From Pseudothioclava sp033100795 (GTDB lineage Bacteria > Pseudomonadota > Alphaproteobacteria > Rhodobacterales > Rhodobacteraceae), in NCBI RefSeq assembly GCF_033100795.1, contig NZ_JAWLVI010000002.1:355575-419574 (forward strand): a stretch of 64,000 nt of DNA, given 5' to 3'. The translations under genes and the position numbers were made by a program. The notes under the pieces are model-generated. The model worked only from the letters and a program-made list of their open reading frames with translations, was not told where the DNA came from and did not search any database. This document shows, in pieces, positions 9,241 through 18,133 of the stretch. The number at the start of each line of letters is the position of its first letter. The first letter of the stretch is position 1.

Positions 9241-9818
9241 CTCAGAACCTCCTTCACCCGCTGGCGGAGCGCGGGCAGAAGCTCTGCCCCGAACCACGGG
9301 TTACGTTTCAGCCATCCCGTATTGCGCCACGACGGATGAGGCAAGGGAAAGGCGGCCGGAGCGTGGTTTTGCCACGCTTTCACCGTGTCAGTCACATTCG
9401 CCGCTTTCAGGTGCCAGCGTTGTGCGGCGCCACCCACCAGAAGCGTCAGATCCACGGGGCCGATTTCGCGCATCACCCGCTCGCGCCATGTGTGCGCGCA
9501 AATCGGCGGCGGGGGCAGGTCTGCGCCTTTCGCATTATAGCCCGGAAAACAAAACGCCATCGGCACGATCGCAAGTTTTGAGCGATCATAGAAATCCGCG
9601 TCCGAAATCCCCATCCATTCGCGCAGCCTGTCGCCCGATGGGTCGGTGAAGGGGCGCCCGCTTTCATGCACGCGCGCGCCTGGTGCCTGCCCGACAATAA
9701 GGATCCGCGCCCGTCCGGGGTGAAACCAGACCACAGGGCGGGGCTGATGCCGGGTCCGGGTTTGCGCAAACCGCGCGGCACATAACCGGCAGGCGGAGAT
9801 ATCATCGGCAAGCGCCAT
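9237..9818 (-). CDS. Uracil-DNA glycosylase family protein (family-4-like, Fe-S)
   Basis: This is a probable base-excision repair enzyme removing uracil from DNA. The 193-residue protein has motif 1 as GQAPGARVHESGRPF with FTDPSGDRLREWMG after it, and motif 2 as PHPSWRNTGW. Two cysteines near the N-terminus (CRLC) and two in the middle (FCFPG and PICAHTW, 16 residues apart) have the spacing expected for the [4Fe-4S] cluster of family 4 enzymes. The start at 9818 is preceded by GGAGGGCAAA. It is the first gene of a two-gene operon with the sseB-like gene. Family is secure; exact subfamily and substrate range are inference. Confidence 0.85.
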   Translation of the reverse strand: MALADDISACRLCAARFAQTRTRHQPRPVVWFHPGRARILIVGQAPGARVHESGRPFTDPSGDRLREWMGISDADFYDRSKLAIVPMAFCFPGYNAKGADLPPPPICAHTWRERVMREIGPVDLTLLVGGAAQRWHLKAANVTDTVKAWQNHAPAAFPLPHPSWRNTGWLKRNPWFGAELLPALRQRVKEVLR

Positions 9819-10016
9819 TTTGCCCTCCTGCGCCCTAATCAATCATCGTTTCGTGTATCGCAACAAATCACACTCTCCTGTAGAGAATAAGCTCCATTAG
9901 ACATATTCTTGCCCTAATGGGCCCGTATGGGCGTTTGTTAACGATTTTCGGGAAAGGTGTGAGATGCACCCGCAGCAGAGTTAAAAGCAGGAACTATCGG
10001 GGGCAGCGGTAGGGCA

Positions 10017-10667
10017 ATGCTTGAGTTCGACAACGTCAGCAAGTCCTTTTGGACAGGCAAGCAGCGCAAGGTCATCCTTGATCGCGCCAGCTTTCGTGTG
10101 GAGCTGGGGAACTCGCTGGGTATTCTGGCGCCGAACGGCACCGGCAAGACAACGCTGATCAACATGATGGCAGGGCTTGAGAAACCCGATGAAGGCACTA
10201 TCCACAAGACATGCCGGGTATCCTTCCCGCTTGGCTTCATGGGGGGCGTCGTCAGCAAGCACACCGCACGCGAAAACGCGCGCTTTATAGCGCGGCTTTA
10301 CGGGCTGGACCCGGATTATGTTGAAGCCTTCTGCCGCTGGCTCTGCGGCATCGAGGAATATTTCGACATGCCGCTCGGCACCTATTCTCAGGGGATGCGT
10401 TCGCGCTTTACGTTTTCTCTCATGCTTGCGCTCGAGTTCGATATCTACCTGATCGACGAAGGGATGCCGTCCACGACCGATGTCGAGTTCAACCGCAAAG
10501 CCGGCTCGATCCTGCGGGACCGTCTGCAAAATGCCACCGTGATCGTGGTGTCGCATCAGGCCGAAACGCTTGAGAAATTCTGTCGCTCGGCGGCTGTTCT
10601 GAAGAACGGCCAGCTTTATTTGTTCGATACTCTGGAAGAAGCGAAACGGATGTATGACTATTCCTAA
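10017..10667 (+). CDS. kpsT: Capsule polysaccharide export ABC transporter, ATP-binding protein (KpsT-like)
   Basis: This ATPase powers export of capsular polysaccharide across the inner membrane. The 216-residue protein has a Walker A region ILAPNGTGKTTL near residue 40, an ABC signature TYSQGMRSRFTFS near 125, Walker B IYLIDEG near 142 and the switch His in VVSHQAE. The size is that of KpsT/BexA/CtrD. The first glycine of Walker A is alanine (APNGTGKT), a small departure from the usual GPNGAGKS. The next gene starts 14 bases before this stop codon. The partner permease KpsM is not adjacent, since the upstream gene is on the other strand. Confidence 0.88.
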   Translation: MLEFDNVSKSFWTGKQRKVILDRASFRVELGNSLGILAPNGTGKTTLINMMAGLEKPDEGTIHKTCRVSFPLGFMGGVVSKHTARENARFIARLYGLDPDYVEAFCRWLCGIEEYFDMPLGTYSQGMRSRFTFSLMLALEFDIYLIDEGMPSTTDVEFNRKAGSILRDRLQNATVIVVSHQAETLEKFCRSAAVLKNGQLYLFDTLEEAKRMYDYS

Positions 10668-12315
10668 GGCAATGAAATACCGTTTCCGTCGCAATGCTCC
10701 GTCGCTGGCGCGGCCACAAAACGCTGCGCCCGAATCTGCGCCGTCCGCCGAAGACATGCCCTTTGCCAGCGCCCATGACGACGGCTTCGGCAACCAGTCT
10801 TTCGTGAAACCCGAAACCCCGTCCGAGGGGGAGGCGCTGGCTCCGGGCGAAAAAACCACCGAACAGGAGATCGAGGCGATCCGGGCCGAAGGCCTGACCG
10901 GTCGGCAGTTGCGGTTGGCGCGGCGGATGGCGCAGAAACACGGGATCGAGGCGACCTCGGATTTCGAGGCGGTGCTGTTCTTGCGCCGCAAAGGGGTCGA
11001 CCCGTTCGACCGCGCGAATATTCTGCAAATGGTCAAGGGCGCGGGCGATCAGACCTCTAACGCATTGGCGCGGATCGACGGCCCAGGGGCGGATGCGCGC
11101 ACGCAGCTTCCGCAAACGCTCAAACCCGGCCAGGTGCCCTCGACCGAGGTCATGACCGAGGATCAGCGTGCCCGCGAGATCATCGCTATCCAGCGCGATA
11201 TTGCCAAGCGGCGCCGCCGCAAGATTATGCTTCTGATGGCGCGACTGGCGTTTTTCGTCTGGTTCCCCACGCTGATCGCGGGGTGGTATTTCTTCGCGAT
11301 CGCGACGCCGCTTTATGCCACGAAATCGGAGTTCGTGATCCAGAAGGCGGATGGCGCCGCCGCGTCCGGCTTGGGTGGTCTGTTCTCGGGGACGCAACTG
11401 GCGACCTCGCAGGATTCGATCACGGTGCAAAGCTATATGCAGTCGCGTCAGGCCATGCTGCGCCTTGACGCGGATGAGGGCTTCAAGGCGCATTTCTCGC
11501 AGGACTGGATCGACCCGATCCGGCGTTTGCAGCCCGACGCCTCGAACGAGGATGCCTTCGAAGTCTACCGCGACATGGTGAAGATCGGTTACGATCCTTC
11601 CGAGGGGATCGTCAAAATGGAGGTTGTTGCCGCCGCCCCCGAGGTATCCGCGCGCTTTTCGGAGAAGCTGATTTCCTATGCTGAAGAGCAGGTGGACCAG
11701 TTGACCCAACGCCTGCGCGAGGACCAGATGCAGGGTGCGCGCGAAAGCTATACCGATGCCGAGCAGAAGGTCTTTGCCGCGCAGGCCAAGGTGCTGGAGC
11801 TGCAAGAGCAGGTTGGCATTCTGGACCCTGTCTCGGAAACCAATGTGGTGATGGGGCAAATCTCTGGCTTTGAAACGCAGCTGCAGCAAAAGAAACTGGA
11901 GCTGGGACAACTTTTGGACAATGCGCGCCCGAACGAAGCGCGGGTGGCGGGTGTGAAGGGCGATATTGCGCGGCTTGAGCGGCTGATCGGGGAATTGCGC
12001 TCGCAACTGACAACGCAGGCGGGGCCGGCGGGTGAATCGCTGGCCTCTGTCACCGGGCAGTTGCGTATCGCCGAGGCCGAGTTGCAGACCCGCGAGCTGT
12101 TGCTAAGCACCGCTGCCCAGCAGATGGAGGCAGCGCGCATCGAGGCGAACAAGCAGGTGCGCTATCTGGAAATGGGCGTCAGTCCCATCGCGCCCGACGA
12201 GCCGACCTATCCGCGCGCATTCGAGAACACACTGTTGGCATTTTTGATCTTCTCAGGCATTTACCTCATGCTGTCACTGACCGCGTCGATCCTGCGCGAG
12301 CAGGTGTCGAGCTAA
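10654..12315 (+). CDS. Capsule polysaccharide export inner-membrane protein (KpsE/BexC/CtrB-like)
   Basis: This is a polysaccharide co-polymerase-type protein expected to span the periplasm between the ABC exporter and the outer-membrane channel. The 553-residue product has a cytoplasmic, charged, Pro-rich N-terminal region of about 195 residues, longer than in E. coli KpsE. A first membrane helix follows (LAFFVWFPTLIAGWYFF, near 205), then a periplasmic domain with long coiled coils (residues about 340-510, rich in Gln, Glu and Ala), then a second helix near 530-548. The start overlaps kpsT by 14 bases, indicating coupling. The extended N-terminus may hold an extra cytoplasmic domain. Confidence 0.85.
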   Translation: MTIPKAMKYRFRRNAPSLARPQNAAPESAPSAEDMPFASAHDDGFGNQSFVKPETPSEGEALAPGEKTTEQEIEAIRAEGLTGRQLRLARRMAQKHGIEATSDFEAVLFLRRKGVDPFDRANILQMVKGAGDQTSNALARIDGPGADARTQLPQTLKPGQVPSTEVMTEDQRAREIIAIQRDIAKRRRRKIMLLMARLAFFVWFPTLIAGWYFFAIATPLYATKSEFVIQKADGAAASGLGGLFSGTQLATSQDSITVQSYMQSRQAMLRLDADEGFKAHFSQDWIDPIRRLQPDASNEDAFEVYRDMVKIGYDPSEGIVKMEVVAAAPEVSARFSEKLISYAEEQVDQLTQRLREDQMQGARESYTDAEQKVFAAQAKVLELQEQVGILDPVSETNVVMGQISGFETQLQQKKLELGQLLDNARPNEARVAGVKGDIARLERLIGELRSQLTTQAGPAGESLASVTGQLRIAEAELQTRELLLSTAAQQMEAARIEANKQVRYLEMGVSPIAPDEPTYPRAFENTLLAFLIFSGIYLMLSLTASILREQVSS

Positions 12316-12330
12316 GGACCGGAGAGAACG

Positions 12331-13170
12331 ATGAAAGATGTGACGATCGGCGGGCTGACCGTCGGGAATGACCGTGCGCTGACGGTGATCGCGGGGCCGT
12401 GTCAGCTTGAGACGCTCGACCATGCGCTGATGATCGCAGAAAAAATGGCGCGCACCTGCGAGGCGGCGGGTGCGCAATACATCTTCAAGGCCAGCTACGA
12501 CAAGGCGAACCGCACCTCGCTCAAGGGCAAGCGTGGCGTCGGGATCGAGGCCGGGCTGAAGGTGCTGGAGACCGTGCGCGCCGAGATCGGCTGTCCGGTG
12601 CTGACCGATGTGCACGATATTGCGCAGACCCGCCTTGCGGGCGAGGTCGTCGATGTTCTCCAGATCCCGGCGTTCTTGTGTCGCCAGACCGACCTTCTGC
12701 TCGCTGCGGGCGAGACCGGTAAAGTGGTCAACATCAAGAAGGGGCAATTTCTTGCGCCTTGGGATATGCCCAATGTGGCCGACAAGGTGGCCTCGACCGG
12801 CAATGACAGGATCATGCTGACCGAGCGGGGCACCTCCTTCGGGTATAACACGCTGGTGGCCGATATGCGCGGTCTGCCCGAAATGATGAAAACCGGCTAT
12901 CCGGTCATTATGGACGCGACCCATTCGGTGCAGCAGCCGGGCGGTCAGGGCGGATCATCCGGTGGTCAGCGCGAGTTTGCGCCGGTGATGGCGCGCTGTG
13001 CGGTGGCGATGGGGATTGCGGGCGTGTTCATCGAGACCCATGAGGAGCCGGACACAGCCCCTTCGGACGGGCCGAATATGATCCGTCTCGACGAGATGCC
13101 CGCGCTGGTCAATACGCTGATGGCCTTTGATCGTTTGGCTAAGGAAAACCCGATCCGTCTTGATCGGTAA
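12331..13170 (+). CDS. kdsA: 3-deoxy-8-phosphooctulonate synthase (Kdo-8-P synthase)
   Basis: The enzyme condenses phosphoenolpyruvate with arabinose 5-phosphate to make Kdo 8-phosphate for lipopolysaccharide and Kdo-linked capsules. The 279-residue product shows IAGPCQLE, FKASYDKANR, CPVLTDVHD and DATHSVQQPG, all family hallmarks. GGAGAG precedes the ATG. It lies 15 bases after the KpsE-like gene, so Kdo supply is coupled to capsule export. That context suggests the capsule is anchored through a Kdo linker. An intrinsic terminator region follows. Confidence 0.97.
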   Translation: MKDVTIGGLTVGNDRALTVIAGPCQLETLDHALMIAEKMARTCEAAGAQYIFKASYDKANRTSLKGKRGVGIEAGLKVLETVRAEIGCPVLTDVHDIAQTRLAGEVVDVLQIPAFLCRQTDLLLAAGETGKVVNIKKGQFLAPWDMPNVADKVASTGNDRIMLTERGTSFGYNTLVADMRGLPEMMKTGYPVIMDATHSVQQPGGQGGSSGGQREFAPVMARCAVAMGIAGVFIETHEEPDTAPSDGPNMIRLDEMPALVNTLMAFDRLAKENPIRLDR

Positions 13171-13229
13171 TGAATATGTAACAGGACGAACGCAGCGGGC
13201 GATATACTAGCGCCCGGATTCCCGGGGGG

Positions 13230-13284
13230 GCGGCCTGTTGTAACTGACAGGCCGCAAAAAAGGCCCGCCGGAGGGGCGGGCCTT
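13230..13284. terminator. Double hairpin between kdsA and the carboxynorspermidine genes
   Basis: Two stems follow each other: GCGGCCTGT / ACAGGCCGC at 13230-13255 and AAGGCCCGCC / GGCGGGCCTT at 13260-13284, separated by an A-run. The A-run gives a T-tract on the minus strand, and TTT follows the second stem on the plus strand. Together they can stop both convergent operons. Confidence 0.75.
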
Positions 13285-13290
13285 TCGGAA

Positions 13291-14535
13291 TTATTCGTTC
13301 CAGGCTTTGTCTTCGCCACCCAAACCGCCGATCTGGACGCGGGTCGGAAGGCCAATCCGGTCGAGGATCGCGAAGAAGGGTTTCGGGTCCAGCTCTTCGA
13401 CGTTTTTCATCGTCTTGGCGTCCCATTCGCCGGTGGCGATCAGCATGGCTGCGGCAACGGGCGGCACTCCGGCAGTATAGGAAATGCCCTGCGAGCCGAC
13501 CTCGTTATAGGCCTCTTTATGGTCCGCGACGTTGTAGACGAAAACTTCGAAATCCTTGCCGTCCTTGGTGCCTTTCACCAGATCACCAATGCAGGTCTTG
13601 CCGGTGTAGTTCGGCGCCAGCGAGGACGGATCGGGCAGCACGGCCTTGACCACCTTGAGCGGCACGACCTCTTGGCCTTCGGCAGTTTTCACCGGCTGTT
13701 CGGACAGAAGGCCAAGGTTTTGCAGCACGGTGAAGACATTGATGTAATGCTCGCCAAAGCCCATCCAGAAGCGCACATCGGCTTGCGGATAGTTGGTCGC
13801 CAGCGAGTGCACCTCGTCATGGCCCGACTGATAGGCGCGGCAGGTGCCGACAACGGGCAGATCCCAGTCGTGGCCCGTCTCGAACATCTTCTTCTCTTTC
13901 CACTGCTGGTCTTCCCAGTAGTAGACGACGCCGGTGAATTCGCGGAAGTTGATTTCGGGGTCGAAGTTCGTGGCGAAATATTTGCCGTGCGAGCCTGCGT
14001 TGATGTCCACGATGTCGATGGATTTGACCTCATCCATCATGTCGATCGCAAAGCGCGCATAGGCGTTCACGACGCCCGGATCGAAGCCTGCGCCAAGGAT
14101 CGCGGTCACGCCCTTCTCGGCGCAAAGATCGCGCTTTTTCCACTCGTAGTTCGCATACCACGGCGGGGCTTCGCAGATCTTCGTCGGGTCTTCGTGGATG
14201 GCCGTGTCGATATAGGCGGCACCCGTTTCGATACAGGCGTCCAGAACGGTCATGTTCACAAAGGCCGAGCCGACGTTAAGCACGATTTGCGCGCCGGTCT
14301 GGCGGATCAGCGCTGCAACGGCAGCCGAATCCATCGCGTCGACCGCATGGGCCTCGAACGTGCCTTGCACCTTCATCGCGTGTTTCTCGTGAACGCTGGC
14401 GATGATCGCGTCACATTTCGATTTCGTTCGCGACGCAATATGCAGATTACCCAGAATATCGTTGTTCTGGGCGCACTTATGCGCGACGACTTGTGCCACG
14501 CCGCCCGCACCGATGATGAGCACGTTCTTTTTCAC
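13291..14535 (-). CDS. Carboxynorspermidine synthase (saccharopine dehydrogenase-like)
   Basis: This NAD(P)H enzyme reductively condenses aspartate semialdehyde with a diamine to give carboxy(nor)spermidine, the alternative route to spermidine-type polyamines. The 414-residue protein begins with a Rossmann dinucleotide motif (VLIIGAGGVAQVVAHK) and follows the short saccharopine dehydrogenase-like fold with GAGFDPGVVNAYARF. The neighbour is nspC, which decarboxylates the product; this pairing separates it from lysine-pathway saccharopine dehydrogenases. It is probably transcribed with nspC upstream (48-base gap) and ends at a strong terminator. Confidence 0.88.
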   Translation of the reverse strand: MKKNVLIIGAGGVAQVVAHKCAQNNDILGNLHIASRTKSKCDAIIASVHEKHAMKVQGTFEAHAVDAMDSAAVAALIRQTGAQIVLNVGSAFVNMTVLDACIETGAAYIDTAIHEDPTKICEAPPWYANYEWKKRDLCAEKGVTAILGAGFDPGVVNAYARFAIDMMDEVKSIDIVDINAGSHGKYFATNFDPEINFREFTGVVYYWEDQQWKEKKMFETGHDWDLPVVGTCRAYQSGHDEVHSLATNYPQADVRFWMGFGEHYINVFTVLQNLGLLSEQPVKTAEGQEVVPLKVVKAVLPDPSSLAPNYTGKTCIGDLVKGTKDGKDFEVFVYNVADHKEAYNEVGSQGISYTAGVPPVAAAMLIATGEWDAKTMKNVEELDPKPFFAILDRIGLPTRVQIGGLGGEDKAWNE

Positions 14536-14583
14536 TTCGGCTGTCTCCTTTGCAACTGGACAGGGGAAGGGGGCTTTTAACCC

Positions 14584-15678
14584 TCAGGACAACGAGGAGG
14601 CATAATCCTCGTAGGTGAAGCTGCGCACAAGGCGCTCGGACCCGTCGAGTTCACGGATCGCGATCGACGGCATGTTAACACCGTTGAACCAGTTTTTCTT
14701 GACCATCGTGTAACCGGCGGCGTCTTGCACCGAAATCCGGTCGCCGATTTGCAGCGGCGCGGGGAAGCGCGCATCGCCGAAAATATCGCCTGCAAGGCAG
14801 GATTTACCGCAGATCTGATAGTCGTGATCGCCCGTCTGCGGCAGTTTGGCGTTTTCGCGGTAGATCAAGAGATCAAGCATATGGGCTTCGATGCTGGAAT
14901 CGACGATCGCCAGTTTCTTGCCGTTATCCAGAAGGTCGAGCACCGTCACTTCAAGCGTCGTCGATTTGGTGATCGAGGCTTCGCCCGGCTCCAGATAGAC
15001 CTGCACTCCGAATTTTTCGGAAAACGCCTTGAGCCGGTCCGCGAGCGCGTCAATCGGATAGCCTTCGCCGGTGAAATGGATGCCGCCGCCAAGCGAGACC
15101 CAGTCAAGCCGCTCCAGCACGGGGGCGAACTCGGTTTCGATACGGGTGAGCTGCTGGTCGAACAGATCGAAATCGGCGTTCTCGCAGTTGTAGTGGATCA
15201 TCACGCCGGTGATCTTGTCGATCACGCCCATGATCTTGGCCACGTCCCATTCGCCAAGCCGCGAGAAGGGGCGCGCGGGGTCGGCCAGGTCAAAGCCGCT
15301 GGTCGAAAACCGCGGGTTCAGGCGCAGGCCGCGCTGGATATGGGCCGATTGGCCCTCGAACCGCTCAAGCTGACCGACGGTGTTGAAGATGATCTTGTCG
15401 GCATAGGAAATTGCCTCGTCGATCTCGCGGTCGGACCATGCGACGGAATAGGCGTGGGTTTCCTTGCCGAACTTCTCGCGACCAAGGCGCAGCTCGAACA
15501 GCGACGACGAGGTCGTGCCATCCATATAGTCGCGCATCGTGTCGAAGGCGGACCATGTCGCAAAGCATTTCAGCGCAAGCAAGGCCTTCGCCCCCGAGCG
15601 TTCGCGCAGGCGCTGCACCTTTTGCATGTTGTCGAGAAGGCGCGCCTTGTCGATCAGGTAATAGGGCGTCGGAATCAT
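14584..15678 (-). CDS. nspC: Carboxynorspermidine decarboxylase
   Basis: This PLP enzyme of the alanine-racemase/ornithine-decarboxylase fold decarboxylates carboxynorspermidine or carboxyspermidine. The 364-residue sequence starts PTPYYLIDKARLLDNM and contains LLALKCFA, where the Lys binds PLP, then WVSLGGGIHFTGEGYP, EPGEA and CGKSCLAGD with the substrate-side Cys. Length and motifs fit the NspC family rather than diaminopimelate decarboxylase. It is the first gene of the pair with the saccharopine dehydrogenase-like gene. Whether the organism makes norspermidine or ordinary spermidine cannot be told from the sequence. Confidence 0.93.
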   Translation of the reverse strand: MIPTPYYLIDKARLLDNMQKVQRLRERSGAKALLALKCFATWSAFDTMRDYMDGTTSSSLFELRLGREKFGKETHAYSVAWSDREIDEAISYADKIIFNTVGQLERFEGQSAHIQRGLRLNPRFSTSGFDLADPARPFSRLGEWDVAKIMGVIDKITGVMIHYNCENADFDLFDQQLTRIETEFAPVLERLDWVSLGGGIHFTGEGYPIDALADRLKAFSEKFGVQVYLEPGEASITKSTTLEVTVLDLLDNGKKLAIVDSSIEAHMLDLLIYRENAKLPQTGDHDYQICGKSCLAGDIFGDARFPAPLQIGDRISVQDAAGYTMVKKNWFNGVNMPSIAIRELDGSERLVRSFTYEDYASSLS

Positions 15679-15760
15679 GGCTCCCCCCCAAGCGGCAAAT
15701 CAGGCCCGCCGTATAAGGGCCAGCGCCGCATGAAGCAAGGGAAAGAAATGTGACAAAGGG

Positions 15761-16465
15761 TCAGTCAACGCGCAGCCTGTCAGGTGCAACCGACAGCGTA
15801 TAGCCCCTGCGCGAGACATTGCGGACCAAGAGTTCTGCGACCAGTTGGTTGCCAAGCGCATCGCGCAACCGCTTGATGCGGGTGGCGCCCGCGGCCTCTT
15901 CGCAGTCGGACTCGGGTTTGCCAGAGATCATCGCCTCGATCTGTGTGCCCGATACGAACTCCTCATCCATCCGCGCCTCGGCCAGAACGGCGAGGGTCTC
16001 GATGGTTGCGGGGGTCAGGGTAAAGGCCATATCGTTCAGGATGACGGTGTTTTCGCCGCGCAGGATGCGCAGCGATTGCACCTCGATGCCCGTGCGGCGG
16101 ATCTCGGTCATGCGGCGATTGAGCGCGGCGATCAGCAGCAGGAAAACCAGTGCCGCAATCAGCAGGCAGGCGGCAAAGACCAAGAGGATAAAGATGATCG
16201 TGCGGTAAGAGGCCAGCACCTCGGCAAAGGCCGTGCCCGATTGCGCCAATACCTCGAGCAGTTTGATTTCGCTCGCGCCGGTGAGGGCGTCATTCTCGAT
16301 GAAAATCCGCTCGACCCGCGCGTTAAAGGCATTGGCGTCGGGCAGGGACAGAAACAGCAATAGCGCCGCAATGGCGAGGGTCGCGGTGATCGCCACCACC
16401 CCCCATACCAGCGCTCGGTTACCCGCCCGCAACCCCTCAGTAACGGAGGAAATACTGTCCCGCAC
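15761..16465 (-). CDS. Inner-membrane protein with C-terminal winged-helix DNA-binding domain
   Basis: The product (about 234 residues) has two membrane helices, one near residue 20-40 (WGVVAITATLAIAALLLFL) and one near 92-118 (IIFILLVFAACLLIAALVFL), with a roughly 50-residue loop between them. The C-terminal 100 residues resemble the OmpR/ToxR winged helix (LTPATIETLAVLAEA, IKRLRDALGNQLV, NVSRRGYTLSV). It is therefore a likely one-component membrane regulator, with the DNA-binding domain at the C-terminus instead of the N-terminus as in ToxR. I prefer the GTG at 16465 (AAAGGA six bases before it) over the ATG at 16498, which would overlap the upstream gene by 62 bases. Target genes are unknown. 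Confidence 0.65.
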   Translation of the reverse strand: MRDSISSVTEGLRAGNRALVWGVVAITATLAIAALLLFLSLPDANAFNARVERIFIENDALTGASEIKLLEVLAQSGTAFAEVLASYRTIIFILLVFAACLLIAALVFLLLIAALNRRMTEIRRTGIEVQSLRILRGENTVILNDMAFTLTPATIETLAVLAEARMDEEFVSGTQIEAMISGKPESDCEEAAGATRIKRLRDALGNQLVAELLVRNVSRRGYTLSVAPDRLRVD

Positions 16466-16721
16466 TCGCCTTCCTTTCGGCCAACCCGTCATCGTCAAAG
16501 ATGGAGAGGATATTTAAAAGCGTCCAGCCCTCGCGGGCAAGGCGCGGTGTCAATTCTGCGGTAGCGCCGGCCTTAGAGCAGGCCGCGTCCGAAAGTTGCG
16601 CCACACCATAGTGCAGGCGCAACGGGTCGTCTTGCTTGGCCTTGTAATCGGCATAGCACCCCGCCTGAGCAGCGGACGCGGCAAGAGACAAAAGGGTTAT
16701 CAGAAGGATCTGTTTCATCAT
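16437..16721 (-). CDS. Small secreted protein of unknown function
   Basis: The 94-residue product starts with a clear Sec signal peptide (MKQILLITLLSLAASAAQA, cleavage before GCYADY), leaving about 74 mature residues with two Cys that could form a disulfide. The conserved-looking tail is GWTLLNILSIFDDDGL followed by AGQYFLRY. I do not recognise a named family. It is the upstream gene of a pair with the membrane-anchored winged-helix protein, and their ends overlap, which suggests co-expression and possibly a periplasmic signal or sensor partner. Confidence 0.6.
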   Translation of the reverse strand: MMKQILLITLLSLAASAAQAGCYADYKAKQDDPLRLHYGVAQLSDAACSKAGATAELTPRLAREGWTLLNILSIFDDDGLAERKASAGQYFLRY

Positions 16722-16897
16722 GTGGCCAAGCTGGGCGGAGTTGCGCCGATATACAATAACAAAGCGGCGAAACGGCGCTGATAGTCGATAACAAGCCCCC
16801 GATATTGCTTGTCTGGGCAGGCCGGATCGAGTGTGAACCCATCTTCAACGCGGGCCGCCGACGGCGCCTTGCCCGCCAGTAGTTAAGGACACACACG

Positions 16898-17389
16898 ATG
16901 ACCCGTTCGATTTTCAAACCGCTCGTTTCCACCCTGACTGCCGCTGCGATTGTGTTGGGGGTGGCGTCCTCTCCGGCGGCGGCTCTGGGCAAGAAAGAAA
17001 AAGACATTCTTGGCGCGCTGGTAGGGCTTGGAGCTGTTGCGATTATTGTTGACGGCCTGTCCAGGGATAACCCGCCGACCCGCGTCGCCCCGCCTGCGCG
17101 TGGCTGGGATGACCGCCGCGACTGGCGTGGTCATAAGTCGAGAAAAATCATCCCCTCCTATTGCGTCGATGATCTGCGTTCGCGTCGTGCGCGGTGGGAC
17201 CGGATCGAGGTTGTCTCCGAGCGCTGCGTGGAGCGTGGCGACCGTCGCGTGAACCTGCCGCGCTCTTGCGAGATCGAACTGACCCACGTCGATTTCGACC
17301 GTCGCCGCAACGATTACCGCGACCGTCGGGGCATGTATGAACTGCGCTGCCTTGAACGCCACGGCTATCGCGTTGAGCGTCGCCGCTAA
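16898..17389 (+). CDS. Secreted arginine-rich protein of unknown function
   Basis: The 163-residue protein has an N-terminal signal peptide (LTAAAIVLGVASSPAAALG) and a hydrophobic segment soon after (ILGALVGLGAVAIIVDGL), so it may be either exported or anchored. The rest is very rich in Arg and Asp with at least four Cys (YCVDD, RCVERG, SCEIEL, RCLERH), which could form two disulfides in the periplasm. No enzyme motif is visible. It is monocistronic with its own terminator. Codon use is native. Confidence 0.65.
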   Translation: MTRSIFKPLVSTLTAAAIVLGVASSPAAALGKKEKDILGALVGLGAVAIIVDGLSRDNPPTRVAPPARGWDDRRDWRGHKSRKIIPSYCVDDLRSRRARWDRIEVVSERCVERGDRRVNLPRSCEIELTHVDFDRRRNDYRDRRGMYELRCLERHGYRVERRR

Positions 17390-17429
17390 AGAATTCGTCG
17401 GGCAGGCTGGGGCATCCGGCCGGACGAGG

Positions 17430-17460
17430 CGCGGGGGAGGGAAACCTTCCTCGCGTTTTT
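17430..17460 (+). terminator. Intrinsic terminator after the Arg-rich secreted protein gene
   Basis: CGCGGGGGAGG and CCTTCCTCGCG pair through a GAAA loop, with two G-U wobbles in the RNA, followed by TTTTT. Confidence 0.7.
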
Positions 17461-17497
17461 CATTGCAACCGTGCGCGCGGGCGGGCATCCCGATGGT

Positions 17498-18133
17498 ATG
17501 AGCGAGAAACCCAATTATTCCTTTGAGATGTCTGCGCAGGCGCGCGGGCTATTGTGTGTGGCTGGCGTGGACGAGGTCGGGCGCGGCCCCCTATGCGGAC
17601 CTGTGACGGCGGCGGCAGTGGTTCTGGACCCCGCGCGTATCCCCGAGGGGCTGAACGATTCCAAAAAGCTAAGCGCGAAGCGGCGTGCCGCCCTTGCCGA
17701 AGAGATTCGCGCGACCGCGCGCTGGTGCGTGGCCCATGCCAGCGTCGAAGAGATCGATGCGATCAACATTTACCACGCCTCTCATCTGGCGATGTGCCGG
17801 GCCGTTGCGGGGCTGGATGTTGCGCCCGATCATGTGCTGGTCGATGGCAACCGCATACCCAAAGACCTGCCCCATTCGGCCGAGGCGATTGTGAAGGGTG
17901 ACGGCCGGTCCGTGTCGATTGCGGCAGCCTCGATCCTCGCGAAAGAGGCGCGCGATTTGCTGATGGTGGATTTGGCGCAACAGTTTCCGGGCTACGGTTG
18001 GGAGCGAAATGCCGGATACCCGACAAAGGACCACCTCGAGGCACTCCTAAATCTTGGTGTAACCCCCGTGCATAGACGTTCCTTTAAGCCAGTGCACAAT
18101 ATCTTGTGCCAAGGTAAAAACTTAAGTGGTTGA
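17498..18133 (+). CDS. rnhB: Ribonuclease HII
   Basis: RNase HII cuts RNA in RNA-DNA hybrids and removes misincorporated ribonucleotides. The 211-residue product has the family blocks VAGVDEVGRGPLCGPV (catalytic Asp-Glu), LNDSKKLS, HVLVDGNR (catalytic Asp) and AAASILAKEARD, with the C-terminal GYPTKDH and HRRSF. I choose the start at 17498 (MSEKPNYSFE); earlier in-frame codons add only a few residues. It is directly upstream of ccrM, an arrangement common in Rhodobacterales, and its stop codon overlaps the first GANTC site of the ccrM control region. Confidence 0.95.
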   Translation: MSEKPNYSFEMSAQARGLLCVAGVDEVGRGPLCGPVTAAAVVLDPARIPEGLNDSKKLSAKRRAALAEEIRATARWCVAHASVEEIDAINIYHASHLAMCRAVAGLDVAPDHVLVDGNRIPKDLPHSAEAIVKGDGRSVSIAAASILAKEARDLLMVDLAQQFPGYGWERNAGYPTKDHLEALLNLGVTPVHRRSFKPVHNILCQGKNLSG

